This document shows, piece after piece, positions 29,022 to 39,481 of a stretch of 64,000 nt of DNA (the stretch's first letter is position 1; each line of letters begins with the position of its first letter). The position numbers and the translations under genes are program-made. Location: positions 827,654 through 891,653 of the forward strand of contig NZ_CP006745.1 in NCBI RefSeq assembly GCF_000510265.1, read 5' to 3'. The notes below the pieces were generated by a model that was given only the letters and a program-made list of their open reading frames with translations, was not told the origin of the DNA and searched no databases. This DNA is from Candidatus Endolissoclinum faulkneri L5. Lineage in GTDB: Bacteria > Pseudomonadota > Alphaproteobacteria > Thalassobaculales > Thalassobaculaceae.

Positions 29022-29115
29022 GCTACAGCAAATTGAAATATTCATTAAGAAGTTTTGTTGTGGTTAATACGATCATGACTAAAATATTATTGACAACAGT
29101 TACATTAACGTAAAT

Positions 29116-30414
29116 ATGCTTGGTTCAATTCTTAGGTATCATAACTTCCTGATATTATCACTTACTGTTTGTATAAGTACTTTTGGTATAGAGATAACGG
29201 CTTCGCTAGCAGACGACTTAGAGTATATGCAGCGAATTGCTGCAGTAGTAAACGACGAAGTTATTTCTTTTTGGGACCTACGTAATCGAATTGATATGGT
29301 GATTATAACCTCAAAGCTTCCGCGAAGCTATGAAACTGCTCTGAAAATTGCACCTAGAATACTGAATAAACTTATTGACGAGCAAATTCAGATCCAAGAA
29401 GCAAAAAAAATGAATATAAATATCCAAGATAGTGAAATGGATCGTGCGCTTAGTGACATCGAGAAAAGTAATGGTTTACGGGCAGGCCAGTTTCATAACT
29501 TTATTCTTCATCTTGGAATAAATCCTAGCACTGTGGAACATCAGCTTCGCAGCAATCTACTTTGGATTAAGTTGGTAAACCGCCATTTTGCAAATCAGGT
29601 CGAAGTTAGCACTGATGAGGTAAATGAGATAAGCTCACGTTTGGCTGATCAGAGTGGACATGAACAAAAATTAGTTTCTGAGATACTACTAACCGTCGAT
29701 GATCGAGCTAAAGAAAATGAAGTACTCGAGCTTGCTAATCAGCTAGTAAAGTTACTCCGTTATGGTGCATCATTTAAGTTACTTGCGCAGCAATTCTCTC
29801 AAGCTTCAAATGCTAGTATCGGTGGCGATATAGGCTGGGTCTTACCTGAAGAGTTTACGCAAGAACTTTCTAAAGCGATACAAGAACTATCCGTAGGGGA
29901 AATCACAGAGCCAATACGCACTGTATTTGGCTATCACATTCTTCGAGTAAACAATACAAGAGTAATAGCCAGGCATGATCCTAGACTAATCAATATTAGT
30001 CTAGGTCAAATATTCCTATCAATGATAGATCCTGATGATGTCAAAGAGCGCAAGATGTATAATTCCAAGATTAAGAATGTAATAGACAAAGCTAAGAATT
30101 GCGAACATTTGGCAGTACTAGCTAAAGAAGCTGGTTCTTCTATAGCACTAAAGCTAGAAAAGTTAAGTATTGCTGAATTGCCAAAAATTTTGCGATCAAA
30201 GGTGGAAAATCTGCAGGTTGGAGAGAAAACAGCTCCAATTGATTTGCCAAACGGCGTTTTGGCAGCTATGCTCTGCGAGCGCAATGATCAGAATCCTCCT
30301 CTAGAAGATTTAACTCAGATTCGTCGCAATCTCGAAAATCAGCGTCTTAGGGTTCTTGCTCAAGGCTATTTGCGTGAATTACGCCAGGCTTCATTTATTG
30401 AAACTCGTGTCTAA
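29116..30414 (+). CDS. surA: Periplasmic chaperone / peptidyl-prolyl isomerase SurA
   Basis: This 432-residue protein has an N-terminal hydrophobic export signal (about 8-38, ending near SLADD). The SurA N-domain begins IAAVVNDEVISFWDLRNRIDMV. A parvulin-type rotamase domain follows (about 185-290, including GGDIGWVLPEEF and EPIRTVFGYHILRV), with a second, more divergent domain after it. SurA escorts outer-membrane barrels such as LptD, its neighbour. Its gene position after lptD and before pdxA is widely conserved. It overlaps pdxA by 8 nt. Confidence 0.94.
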   Translation: MLGSILRYHNFLILSLTVCISTFGIEITASLADDLEYMQRIAAVVNDEVISFWDLRNRIDMVIITSKLPRSYETALKIAPRILNKLIDEQIQIQEAKKMNINIQDSEMDRALSDIEKSNGLRAGQFHNFILHLGINPSTVEHQLRSNLLWIKLVNRHFANQVEVSTDEVNEISSRLADQSGHEQKLVSEILLTVDDRAKENEVLELANQLVKLLRYGASFKLLAQQFSQASNASIGGDIGWVLPEEFTQELSKAIQELSVGEITEPIRTVFGYHILRVNNTRVIARHDPRLINISLGQIFLSMIDPDDVKERKMYNSKIKNVIDKAKNCEHLAVLAKEAGSSIALKLEKLSIAELPKILRSKVENLQVGEKTAPIDLPNGVLAAMLCERNDQNPPLEDLTQIRRNLENQRLRVLAQGYLRELRQASFIETRV

Positions 30415-31426
30415 TACTCTACCACCTATCGCACTCACCCCTGGAGAACCAGCGGGTATTGGCATTGACCTTGTACTTGGTCTATGGGCAGCTCGCAACC
30501 AAGAAACGCCAGCATTTTTTCTTATTGATGATCCGCAACGCGTAGCAGAACGTGCACATTTACTTGGATTATCTATACCTTTTGAAATTATGGAAGATCC
30601 TTCTCATGCTAGCAATGCATTCTCAAAGGCCTTACCGGTATTGCGACATGATTTTCCAGCTTATACTACTCCTGGCATACCGAATGTAGCAAATACGCTA
30701 GCAACGCTGGAAGCAATTAATAGAGCAGTAACTTTAATACGCACAGGGATGGCTTCGGCTGTTGTAACCAATCCAATACAAAAGGAAACTTTATACCAAG
30801 CAGGATTTAAGCAGCCTGGCCATACCGAATATCTGGCTACACTATCCGATATTAATCTTACTCCTGTAATGTTAATCGCAGCGCCTGATCTAAAAGTAGT
30901 ACCAGTAACAATTCATATTCCGTTAGCAGAAGTTTCGCGTCAACTCACAGTAGAAAAAATATTTACTACCGCAATGATTACTTATAACGCTTTGCGTACT
31001 GATTTTGGAATCATTTTCCCACGTTTGGCATTGACAGGTCTTAATCCGCATGCAGGAGAAAACGGAATGTTAGGAAGAGAAGATAATGAAGTGATCGCCA
31101 CCGCTGTTGCAAAATTAACCGCTAAGGGGATTGATGCTTGTGGCCCACTTCCAGCAGATACACTATTTTATGAAGAGGCAAGGAGAAATTATGATGTTGT
31201 ACTCGGCATGTACCATGATCAGGTTTTGGTGCCAATAAAAACTATTAATTTTTGGAAGGGAGTCAATGTAACTATAGGTCTTCCATTCATTCGTACTTCT
31301 CCGAATCACGGCACTGCGCTAAGATTAGCTGGTACCGGTACAGCGCGAATAGATAGTCTAAGAGCTGCTACTGATATGGCCTGGTCCATAGCGCACCGAC
31401 GTGTAAAATCCAGTGATGGAAGATAG
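30407..31426 (+). CDS. pdxA: 4-hydroxythreonine-4-phosphate dehydrogenase
   Basis: This NAD-dependent enzyme acts in the DXP-dependent pathway to pyridoxal 5'-phosphate. The frame is open from 30356, but I chose GTG 30407 because the family N-terminus (PPIALTPGEPAGIG) then begins at residue 5. It also gives an 8-nt overlap with surA, typical of coupled genes. Family features include GEPAGIG, the metal-site PGHTEYLA and the conserved YHDQVLVPIK. The protein is about 339 residues, normal for PdxA. It overlaps rsmA by 11 nt. Confidence 0.95.
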   Translation: MSNTLPPIALTPGEPAGIGIDLVLGLWAARNQETPAFFLIDDPQRVAERAHLLGLSIPFEIMEDPSHASNAFSKALPVLRHDFPAYTTPGIPNVANTLATLEAINRAVTLIRTGMASAVVTNPIQKETLYQAGFKQPGHTEYLATLSDINLTPVMLIAAPDLKVVPVTIHIPLAEVSRQLTVEKIFTTAMITYNALRTDFGIIFPRLALTGLNPHAGENGMLGREDNEVIATAVAKLTAKGIDACGPLPADTLFYEEARRNYDVVLGMYHDQVLVPIKTINFWKGVNVTIGLPFIRTSPNHGTALRLAGTGTARIDSLRAATDMAWSIAHRRVKSSDGR

Positions 31427-32273
31427 TAGTAATATTGCGGATGAAGTAGCAGTGCTATCTCCAGTGCGCGAAATACTAGCTGCTGCTAAAATTTCTGCTC
31501 GCAAGTCGCTTGGTCAACATTTTTTGTTTGATATTAACCTAACTCGTCGAATTGCACGATTAGCAGGCGACATGTCAACTGGTACAACGATAGAAATTGG
31601 TCCAGGGCCTGGTGGATTAACTCGTGGACTTTTGTTAGAGGGTGCTAGAGAAGTGGTGGCAATCGAGATTGACTCTAGAGCTGAGAATTTTCTCAAATCG
31701 TTAATTACAGCAGCTTCAGGTAGACTAACTCTAATTAAAGAAGACGCATTGAAAATTAATTTTACCGCCATTAGTCGAGTTCCTAGACGCGTCGTTGCCA
31801 ATTTACCTTACAACATTGCTACATCAATTCTACTTATTTTGCTACGTAACCCACAGGACTTCGAGTCGCTTACCCTAATGTTCCAAAGTGAGGTGGCAGA
31901 TCGACTAATAGCTACTCCTGGCAGTAAAATTTATGGTCGACTTAGCGTATTAGTCTCTTGGCTATGCACTACTCAAAAATTGATGAACGTACCGCCAAGC
32001 GCATTTGTTCCGCAGCCAAAAATTTATTCTAGCGTTGTACGCCTGGTACCGCGTGCTAGACCGCTTGCAGCAGCCAAGCGCACGATTTTGGAAAAAATCA
32101 CTCAAGCAGCCTTCTCTCAACGCAGAAAAATGTTAAGAAAAAGCTTAAAAAAGTTAGGCGGTGTAACTCTAATCAAAGAAGCAAATCTAGATTATACACT
32201 ACGTCCAGAAAGCTTAACGGTGCAAGATTTTTGCAGACTAGCTAATGCTTATTCTAAGCTAAGGCATATCTAA
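31416..32273 (+). CDS. rsmA: 16S rRNA (adenine(1518)-N6/adenine(1519)-N6)-dimethyltransferase
   Basis: RsmA (KsgA) dimethylates two adenines in the 3' loop of 16S rRNA during 30S maturation. SAM-binding motifs are intact: ARKSLGQHFLFD, EIGPGPGGLTRGLL (motif I), IEID, and the catalytic NLPYNIA. The C-terminal substrate domain has FSQRRKMLRKSLK. An in-frame GTG precedes the ATG at 31416 by one codon; I prefer ATG. It is the last gene of the lptF operon. Confidence 0.96.
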   Translation: MEDSSNIADEVAVLSPVREILAAAKISARKSLGQHFLFDINLTRRIARLAGDMSTGTTIEIGPGPGGLTRGLLLEGAREVVAIEIDSRAENFLKSLITAASGRLTLIKEDALKINFTAISRVPRRVVANLPYNIATSILLILLRNPQDFESLTLMFQSEVADRLIATPGSKIYGRLSVLVSWLCTTQKLMNVPPSAFVPQPKIYSSVVRLVPRARPLAAAKRTILEKITQAAFSQRRKMLRKSLKKLGGVTLIKEANLDYTLRPESLTVQDFCRLANAYSKLRHI

Positions 32274-34524
32274 TAAAAAAAGCAAGATTATATGCTATCT
32301 TCATGTTTCGGAATAACTTTTATATTAATAAGAGAAAACATATCTACAATATAATAATAGAGCTATATTGAGTAAGTATTAGATCGTATGTTGTTGTATT
32401 AGCACAATACATTGAAAGTTTATAATAATGTTACTTTGATTAGCACAATGCCATAACTGTAACTAAAAAAATTTCAAACGTATTGTTAAAAAATCTCACT
32501 CATAGATAGTCAAAAAGGGTGTACATCACATTTATTTTTTTAACATATTTTAACATCGGCATACGACCAATGTATTTTAGTTAAAAATAAAAACTACAAA
32601 ACATTGTCCAATGCTTTTACTTTCAACTGCTGTGGAAAATATAATTACCAGTAAAATGCATCCAATTGAATCAGGCAGCCTCCAAGCTTGCAAATACAAG
32701 CTATAATTGCTAACATTTTTACTTAAAATAAAACTAATTAGAATCTTTAATAATTTAGTGTTAAAAATGCCCTAAGATTCAACTAGCTGTTCTAACTATA
32801 TGATTTTGTGTACTTATATCAATATTTTTTGTGTACTTATATCAATATTAGAAAAAAGTTAAAATAATTCTTAATTACCTCCTAATATTCTATATTAAGA
32901 TAATATTATCTCAACTTAATTATAAATTATTGATTTTATATGTAACATTTACTCTTAATATTTACCAATTTACCTTAGCCAATGTCAAAATATTTCATTG
33001 TTTCTCGAAGATCTTTATCACGAATAACTTAGTATGCATTATCTCAAAATAACAATCAATATACCAAATACTTAAGACAGTATTTGGTATATTGATTGTT
33101 ATTTTCTACTACTCAAACTTAACTTTGTTAACTTGTGATCTAATAAATCTGAAGATTTTGCATAAAGATTGGTAGATCAAACACTTTCTTGAAGAAACAT
33201 AATAATTGACGAAGCATAATAATATAATCTATTTTGTGTCAAAACCAAATATAAAACACAAACAATAAGAATAAATTTTTATTATCATCTAATAATCTAC
33301 ACCAAATAGCATTACCCGGAACTACAATTAATTATGGTAATTAATTTAGTGTCAATGCTAATTTTACTAAACGATCTAACGTATAATTGATTACTGCCGA
33401 GAGCTGTCCTCATATTAAAATTATCGCGACACTTATAAACTGTTATTAGGCAGCCTTTCAGGCAAAAAAATAATCTTTATTACTAGCTTAATGTTATAAA
33501 GTATGTGTTATTTGGGAATATTTAGAGCAAAACGTAGTATGTTTTGCTTATTCATGTCAATCTACTGGTATATTTCGTATTTTACTATAATGTACAATAA
33601 CTCTTATTGAATTAATTATCAGACTTATTTGTGTACAAAAATTCTTTAGCATTATATGAAAAATTAATACATAAATGCCAATAAAAATACAATAACATTA
33701 ATTTAGTTTCAGCTTCAAGAAAGCATTGCTTTAAAGTTAACGTTAAAGTTCCAAATACTATCTATCAGTAAATTTTTACAAGTTATTCACAAATATATGG
33801 CATAAACTTAATGTAAACTTGCTGTACAAATTTCTACCCAATGTAACAATAAACTGTTTATTCTGCTTATAGATATCGAGTCCAGTAAAAATAATTTATC
33901 AGACCCTACTAGACTTCCAACAAACTAGAAAAATAAAAAAATAATTTCAAGTTATAGATTAATACGATACTTTATCACTTCATAATATTATTTTAGAGCT
34001 AAGAGTTCCAAATTAATGCATGAATTGCATTGCTTAATCTGGCAATGCATTGTGCAAAGAATATTTGATAGAAAAAAATATATCCTCAAGAAGGCTGACA
34101 AAACAAATAATCATCTCATAAAATGGAAGATATTTTCTCTATTGTGCAACTATTGAAGTACTAAATCAGTAAAATAGCGCACTACCAAAATTCTACACCC
34201 TCTGATCTCGCGCAATGACGGTTAGTAATGGTTGAGCGTATTGAATTAGTAGAATTAAACTATTACTAGCTAAAGTTAAAGAATTGCTTGCCATTTTCTC
34301 GTAAAATAGGACAATTATCTTAATTTATTAATGTAACAATGAGTCACAAAAATGTGACAAGATCAACCCAGTTAATAAAACAGCAAATTACTGATATCAG
34401 TCGACTTATCATATTACGATTTAATAAGCTATTATCACAATGAATTTACATTGTACCATTTGCTTATAACATCAAACAAGTAATAATTCTCTTACAATCG
34501 ATCCCATCATCTGCAAATTGCATA
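32274..34524. other. 2.25-kb gene desert between convergent rsmA and msrA
   Basis: I see no coding remnant. It contains a perfect 26-bp-arm hairpin (33046-33105) and a 23-bp tandem duplication (32804-32849, containing GTGTACTTATATCAATATT twice). Confidence 0.65.
33046..33105. repeat. Perfect inverted repeat with 26-bp arms
   Basis: Arms 33046-33071 and 33080-33105 are exact reverse complements around an 8-nt loop (TTAAGACA). The arms contain AACAATCAATATACCAAATA. It lies far (over 0.7 kb) from the nearest gene on either side, so a terminator role for rsmA or msrA is not obvious. Confidence 0.9.
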
Positions 34525-34995
34525 CTATCTCGATAAATTTCTGAACAAATTCTTATAATGCTTGGATAGAAACTGTTGATGATATTCTTCAGCGCGCCAA
34601 AAAATATCAAATTTGACAATCTCGGTAGTTACTCTAACACCATTCGCGAGTAAAGCCGCCCTAGCTGCATAAGCAGAGCGTTGTTGCTCTGTATTATCAA
34701 AGAATATAACTGAGCGATACTGATTGCCAACATCTAAGCCTTGACGATTAATCAAAGTTGGGTCATGAAAATTAAAAAATATTCTTAGCAACTCTTTATA
34801 CTGCACCTTGCTAGTGTCGTAGCTAATATTGGCTACTTCTGCATGCCCAGTCTTGCCAGTGCAAACTTCTTCATAAGTCGGATTATCCTTAGTTCCACCA
34901 GAATAACCCACGGATACGTCAACCACACCGAAAATACAGCGAAAATGCTCTTCTAATTTCCAAAAGCAGCCTGCTCCAAAGATCGCTTTGGGCAT
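34525..34995 (-). CDS. msrA: Peptide-methionine (S)-S-oxide reductase MsrA
   Basis: It repairs oxidised methionine. From ATG 34995 the protein is 156 residues with the catalytic motif GCFWKLEE at 9-16 (catalytic C10), GYSGGTKDNPTYEEVCTGKTGHAE, and HDPT..NRQG..VG.QYRS. The in-frame ATG at 35028 would add 11 residues, but AGAGGAA with 5-nt spacing precedes 34995. Two further cysteines can be found, but the usual C-terminal recycling cysteine is absent, so regeneration may differ from longer MsrA forms. Confidence 0.94.
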   Translation of the reverse strand: MPKAIFGAGCFWKLEEHFRCIFGVVDVSVGYSGGTKDNPTYEEVCTGKTGHAEVANISYDTSKVQYKELLRIFFNFHDPTLINRQGLDVGNQYRSVIFFDNTEQQRSAYAARAALLANGVRVTTEIVKFDIFWRAEEYHQQFLSKHYKNLFRNLSR

Positions 34996-36153
34996 ATCAA
35001 TTCCTCTTAAGTTTACAAATGACAACAATCTATAAGCAATCCTGCTGGGTAGTATATGCTCAGGTATTGTGTAATCTTAGTCTTCCTGGCAATTAAATAG
35101 TTTGAGCTATTATAGCTTAAAAGCGTTTTTGACTCGCCTTATCTTCAATCTAATTTGGCAAAATTATAAACCTTTTCGCTAAGCAGCAATAAACTTCAAA
35201 GTTAGAACAGCGCCTAAGAGAATTTATTAATCTCGACTACAATATTGCTCTAAGTTTCACTTTTAAAGTAAAGATTCTGTGAATAAAGTTTTATTTATCT
35301 TGGACTACCTGCTTTAGTATCGCTTTTTACTATCGTAATAACGTTAGGCAAAAGCAAAAAAAACCAACCTAGGCTAACATTTCAGCAATCAGACAGAGAA
35401 AAACAAAAAATAATTAAATTTCATTTTTCTTTAATTAATGCAACAACTTTTAAAAGCAAAATTGTATATCCTTAAATGCCATATTTAACAAATGTATTGG
35501 TATACAATAATATCAATAATGCTAATCCTTACGCTAAAACTTAGCGTAACCTCCCAAAAATTTTTAACTAATTTCTCGAGAAAGTACCTTATCAATACCA
35601 AAACCGCTTCATTTTAGAAATAACTAGTTGATAAAATACTAAACAACTAATACTGCTCATTGTCCTTGCATATGATAATATTGACAACATAGTTCTAGAA
35701 CGTTAGAAGCAAACGTAATAACTATATGATCAAGGAGTTAAAGATTTTTCTCTTCTTGCCCCTATTCACAAATATTATTGTAATAAATTTTCTCTGAAAT
35801 TAGTTAACCACAACGTCAACTCATGCTGCACATGACTTACGTGTCTTGTTTTTGATATTTTATATTGCCCTTCATTAGCTAATAAAATGATTCAACTTTA
35901 TTTGATAAAAGCATGTTTAGAAATCACTAAAGGTCAATATACGCAAAATAAAGTAACCTTAATGCATATTAAACAAAGCAGAAAGATTATTTACTACTCT
36001 ATTCAAGTAATATCCTAATTATAATCTTTTTAAAGTCAACTATATTGCTAGTATTGGTTGATTTCCTATAATTATGAATTGGGTTACAGAATTCCACTTA
36101 TTTATGTCTCTCATTAACAGATGGCTAGACGTAACCTAAAACAAAACCGTTTC

Positions 36154-36207
36154 AACATTAAGGAGCTATCTAACATTAAGGAGCTATCTAACATTAAGGA
36201 GCTATCT
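36154..36207. repeat. Three perfect tandem copies of an 18-bp unit
   Basis: The unit is AACATTAAGGAGCTATCT; copies lie at 36154-36171, 36172-36189 and 36190-36207 without differences. The unit contains AAGGAG, but no reading frame starts after any copy. Confidence 0.95.
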
Positions 36208-37187
36208 AAAATTCTTTTTTAAGAATTAAGAATATAGTAATATATATCATTGATACATAGACTGAATATTTCTAGTAATTTTACTAAGTAACCAATTTAT
36301 ATACGCGATCAATTATCAAAAAACAGCATGTAATCAAAGTTTTGTGATTATTTGATCTTAAAACAATTAAATAATATGTTATTGCTCTAGTAATTGTATT
36401 AAGTCTGTTCAAATTTTAAATTTACAATAACTTAAGACTTAGCTTTTGATAACGCATAAATTACACTGCTTAAAATATTATTAGCGTCTTTCCAATAGAA
36501 GAGAAAAGATTAATGTTGAGTAAGCAAAAGCTGCCAGTGATCTATTATTAGAATTTTTGTTATATCGGTAGTGAACTAAAAATCAATTTTGGATTGATAG
36601 CTCTTGCTGGCTATTACAAGTTTAAAAAATAAATCATAACACTATTGAAATAAACCCATAACACTATTGCTAAATAGCATGTTTACGCACTTAGACCTTA
36701 GAGTACATATACGTTAATACAAACGAGGTGTTATTTTACTATAGATTATAACATTTAACCTGCAGATTATAGCATTTAACCTGCTTGTCGTTAAGAACAA
36801 TCGTGAATTTTAGAGTTGTTGCATTTAATTTGTTTATGGAGTAAAATTATCTTACAATATCAATTTTCAAGATCATTAAGCTAGGTATTTTCCGACGTCA
36901 AATCAAATTATTTAGCCTAAAAATTGTGGTTTTACTGGATTTTTGTACATAATGACTTTAAATTTTATTGTACACTAGGTCAGTTTTGAACTGTAGAGCA
37001 AATATTAAAAAGCGATTAAAATAATCGATTTATGCTAAGATTTATCGCACTGCTTACACAATAATAGAAAATCTTGAAATGTTTTTTTTTAGGTGAAATT
37101 AGACACAAACACTATACGATCTAGGCTAGGGATAGCATTAAAAATACAAACTAAATTTAGTACTTAAAAAGTACATTATGCTGTCTA

Positions 37188-37230
37188 AGATATATTTGCT
37201 GCGATATAGAATATCGCAGCAAATATATCT
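37188..37230. repeat. Perfect inverted repeat with 19-bp arms upstream of pmbA
   Basis: Arms 37188-37206 (AGATATATTTGCTGCGATA) and 37212-37230 pair exactly around a 5-nt loop. It ends 124 nt before the pmbA start, so it could act in the leader as a regulatory or attenuating hairpin, or could end a transcript from upstream. Confidence 0.85.
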
Positions 37231-37354
37231 ACTGTACGTGATATGTGCTGCAGTAAGATGCAATAATTGTACTTGGAATGGCTATTAACAGCTTTGGAAT
37301 TTAAATTTGTGATTGCTTAGATAATCGAATGTTAGCCACGGATTAGGAAACTCC

Positions 37355-38704
37355 ATGAATGATTTTTTGTCGCATGATTTGCTTGCAGATATTTTAACTC
37401 GAGCAAAAAAATTCGGAGCTGACGCAGCTGACGCTATTTTGCTCCAAGGAATATCTCAATCAGTATCGCAACGTCTCGGCAATACGGAAGCCATAGAAAG
37501 ATCAGAAGATTGCAAGCTTGCTTTACGAGTGTTTATTGGCTGTCAAGAGGCAGCAGTTTCTACAACTGACTTTAAAAAAAGTGTTCTAAATAACATGATT
37601 GAGCGAGCCATAGCTATGGCAAAAGTAGCACCAAAAAATTCATATGCTGGTCTAGCTGATTCTGCGCAAATAGCTAATAAATGGCCTTACATTGAAATGT
37701 TTGATAAAACTGAGCTGAGCGTTGATAACTTGATAGAACGCGCTAAATCTACTGAAGAAGCGGCTCGTGCCGTGCACGGAATTACAAATTCTGAAGGGGC
37801 CCAGGCACAGTTTACAGTTTCTGAAATAACTATGGCTGCGACCAACGGTTTTGCTGGAGCTTACAAACAATCTAGCTACTCATTGGGAGTAGCTGTTATA
37901 GCTGCTGGTACTGACCAAAAAATGGAGCGTGACTACGATTATAGTACTAAGGTTTTTGACGAAGATTTAGATAAACCAGCTGATGTTGGCCGTAGAGCTG
38001 GGGAGCGCGCTGTACGTCGATTAAACCCGCGCCCAGTAAAAACTTGTCTAGTACCAGTTGTTATGGAACCGCGTGTATCCTGCTCGATGCTTAACTATCT
38101 TGCATCAGCGATTAGCGGTTTAGCCATCGCTCGGGGTACAAGTTTTCTAAAAAATTCTATGAATAAACAACTATTCTCTGAAGAAATTCGTATTATGGAT
38201 GAACCACATCGACCTCGAGGTTTCCGCTCTAAGCCGTTTGATGCAGAAGGGCTAGCTACAAGCTCACGTGCAATGATTGATAAAGGCAGACTAACCAGCT
38301 GGATCCTAGATCTAACTACTGCTCGACAGCTTGGACTCAATAGTACAGCTAACGCGGTGCGCAGTAGCAACGGTAATATAGAGCCAAACGTTAGCAATTT
38401 CTACATGACTCCTGGTAAGGTATCACCCAAGCAGTTAATCAACGAAGTAAGGCAAGGATTATTTGTTACTGACCTAATGGGAACAAGCGTTAATTTAATT
38501 ACAGGCGATTATAGCCAGGCAGCTATAGGATATTGGATCGATAATGGGGAAATTACTTACCCAGTATCAGAAATAACTATAGGTGGCCACTTAGAAAAAA
38601 TGTTTACCTCAATAGTCCCAGCTAACGATTTAACATTCCAATATGGAACAGATTGCCCAACAATTCTTATTGATGGTTTAGTGGTTGCTGGTAAGGGTAG
38701 ATAA
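37355..38704 (+). CDS. pmbA: TldE/PmbA family metalloprotease subunit
   Basis: This 449-residue PmbA/TldE protein partners TldD in a heterodimeric protease that degrades unfolded or modified peptides and matures some peptide natural products. Recognisable parts are the N-terminal AKKFGADAADAILLQG, the central RRAGERAVRRLNPRPVKT with VVMEPRVSCSMLNYLASAISGLAI, and the C-terminal ITGDYSQAAIGYWIDNGEITYPVSEITIGGHLEKMF. The zinc-binding motif belongs to TldD, so this subunit alone is not expected to hydrolyse. tldD is not in the window. TAGGAAAC 6-8 nt before the ATG supports the start. A 19-bp palindrome (38707-38725) immediately follows the stop. Confidence 0.93.
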   Translation: MNDFLSHDLLADILTRAKKFGADAADAILLQGISQSVSQRLGNTEAIERSEDCKLALRVFIGCQEAAVSTTDFKKSVLNNMIERAIAMAKVAPKNSYAGLADSAQIANKWPYIEMFDKTELSVDNLIERAKSTEEAARAVHGITNSEGAQAQFTVSEITMAATNGFAGAYKQSSYSLGVAVIAAGTDQKMERDYDYSTKVFDEDLDKPADVGRRAGERAVRRLNPRPVKTCLVPVVMEPRVSCSMLNYLASAISGLAIARGTSFLKNSMNKQLFSEEIRIMDEPHRPRGFRSKPFDAEGLATSSRAMIDKGRLTSWILDLTTARQLGLNSTANAVRSSNGNIEPNVSNFYMTPGKVSPKQLINEVRQGLFVTDLMGTSVNLITGDYSQAAIGYWIDNGEITYPVSEITIGGHLEKMFTSIVPANDLTFQYGTDCPTILIDGLVVAGKGR

Positions 38705-39391
38705 TCAATTTTATACTATAAAATTAGCATGACATTTTCTTTGATTATTGCTCAATCTGCTTTTAGTCATCAGTTAAAAAATGCACTAACTGGTAAACCA
38801 GACTTGTTGATTAATCAAACGGCCATTACCTTCTGTTTTCTGATATCAAGTCAGCATTTTTAAAACTTTGTGTAATAAGATTAAGTACACTGCATCTTAG
38901 TATTAAGTTCTTATTCTAAACAATTGCTTATACTCTGATTAATTAGAGTTACCACCTGATAAGAATTAATCAGTAAAATATATATTAGAAAGTGGTAAAG
39001 ATCACTTTTAGATGCATAATTTGCACTTATCAAAAATACTAAAAGTTACGTATAATAAATAAGTTATAAATGAACTTTATTGTAAAAATAAATCGCACTC
39101 AGAATCTGAGAAACTATTTCTAGTTCGTTTTTAGCCAAACTTCAACAACATCAATCGATACATATTGAAAAGCATGTTATTGAATTAATCAAACAAATAG
39201 TACTTTTATAATACAGTATTACAGTTATTAATCAATCTCCTTCCTAAAACTATACATTAGTTGGTTAAAAGTAAATAGCTTTTTATTAATGAATGTATCA
39301 ATAGCTAGTTAGTTTTATATATCACAAATTGCAAAAGCAACCTGTAACAAACTAATCAAGACTGTGCAATTATTCCTTTTGTTAAAATAGA
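38705..39391. other. Intergenic region between pmbA and tRNA-Ser
   Basis: This holds the palindrome AATTTTATA-C-TATAAAATT (38707-38725) right after the pmbA stop, and a hairpin with 10-bp arms (38935-38944 with 38964-38973, CTGATTAATT). Nothing else is recognised. Confidence 0.6.
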
Positions 39392-39481
39392 TGGCGGACG
39401 GAGTGGGATTCGAACCCACGAGGGAATTGCACCCATGGCGGCTTTCAAAACCGCTGCCTTCAACCGCTCGGCCACCCGTCC
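39392..39481 (-). tRNA. tRNA-Ser (anticodon UGA)
   Basis: On the minus strand the gene begins GGACGGGTGGCCGAGCGG, the standard serine tRNA 5' half. The anticodon stem GCGGT/GCCGC closes a loop TTTGAAA with anticodon TGA. There is a long variable arm, T-arm GTGGGTTCGAATCCCAC and acceptor end CCGTCC. The discriminator G and the 3' CCA are encoded (39392-39395). Length is 90 nt including CCA. Confidence 0.97.

Larger units (their letters stand above)
34996..37354. other. 2.36-kb gene desert between divergent msrA and pmbA
   Basis: This is the longest gap in the window. It contains three perfect 18-bp tandem copies (36154-36207) and a 21-bp imperfect tandem pair (36744-36785, gattata/gattatag...catttaacctgc). 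It also contains a duplicated cataacactatt segment near 36636-36665 and a perfect 19-bp-arm hairpin (37188-37230). No coding remnant is recognised. Confidence 0.65.

Noticed and set aside
36154-36207. Possible CRISPR or iteron array (three 18-bp repeats)
   Set aside because: There are no spacers, no replication-initiator gene nearby and no origin-like features.
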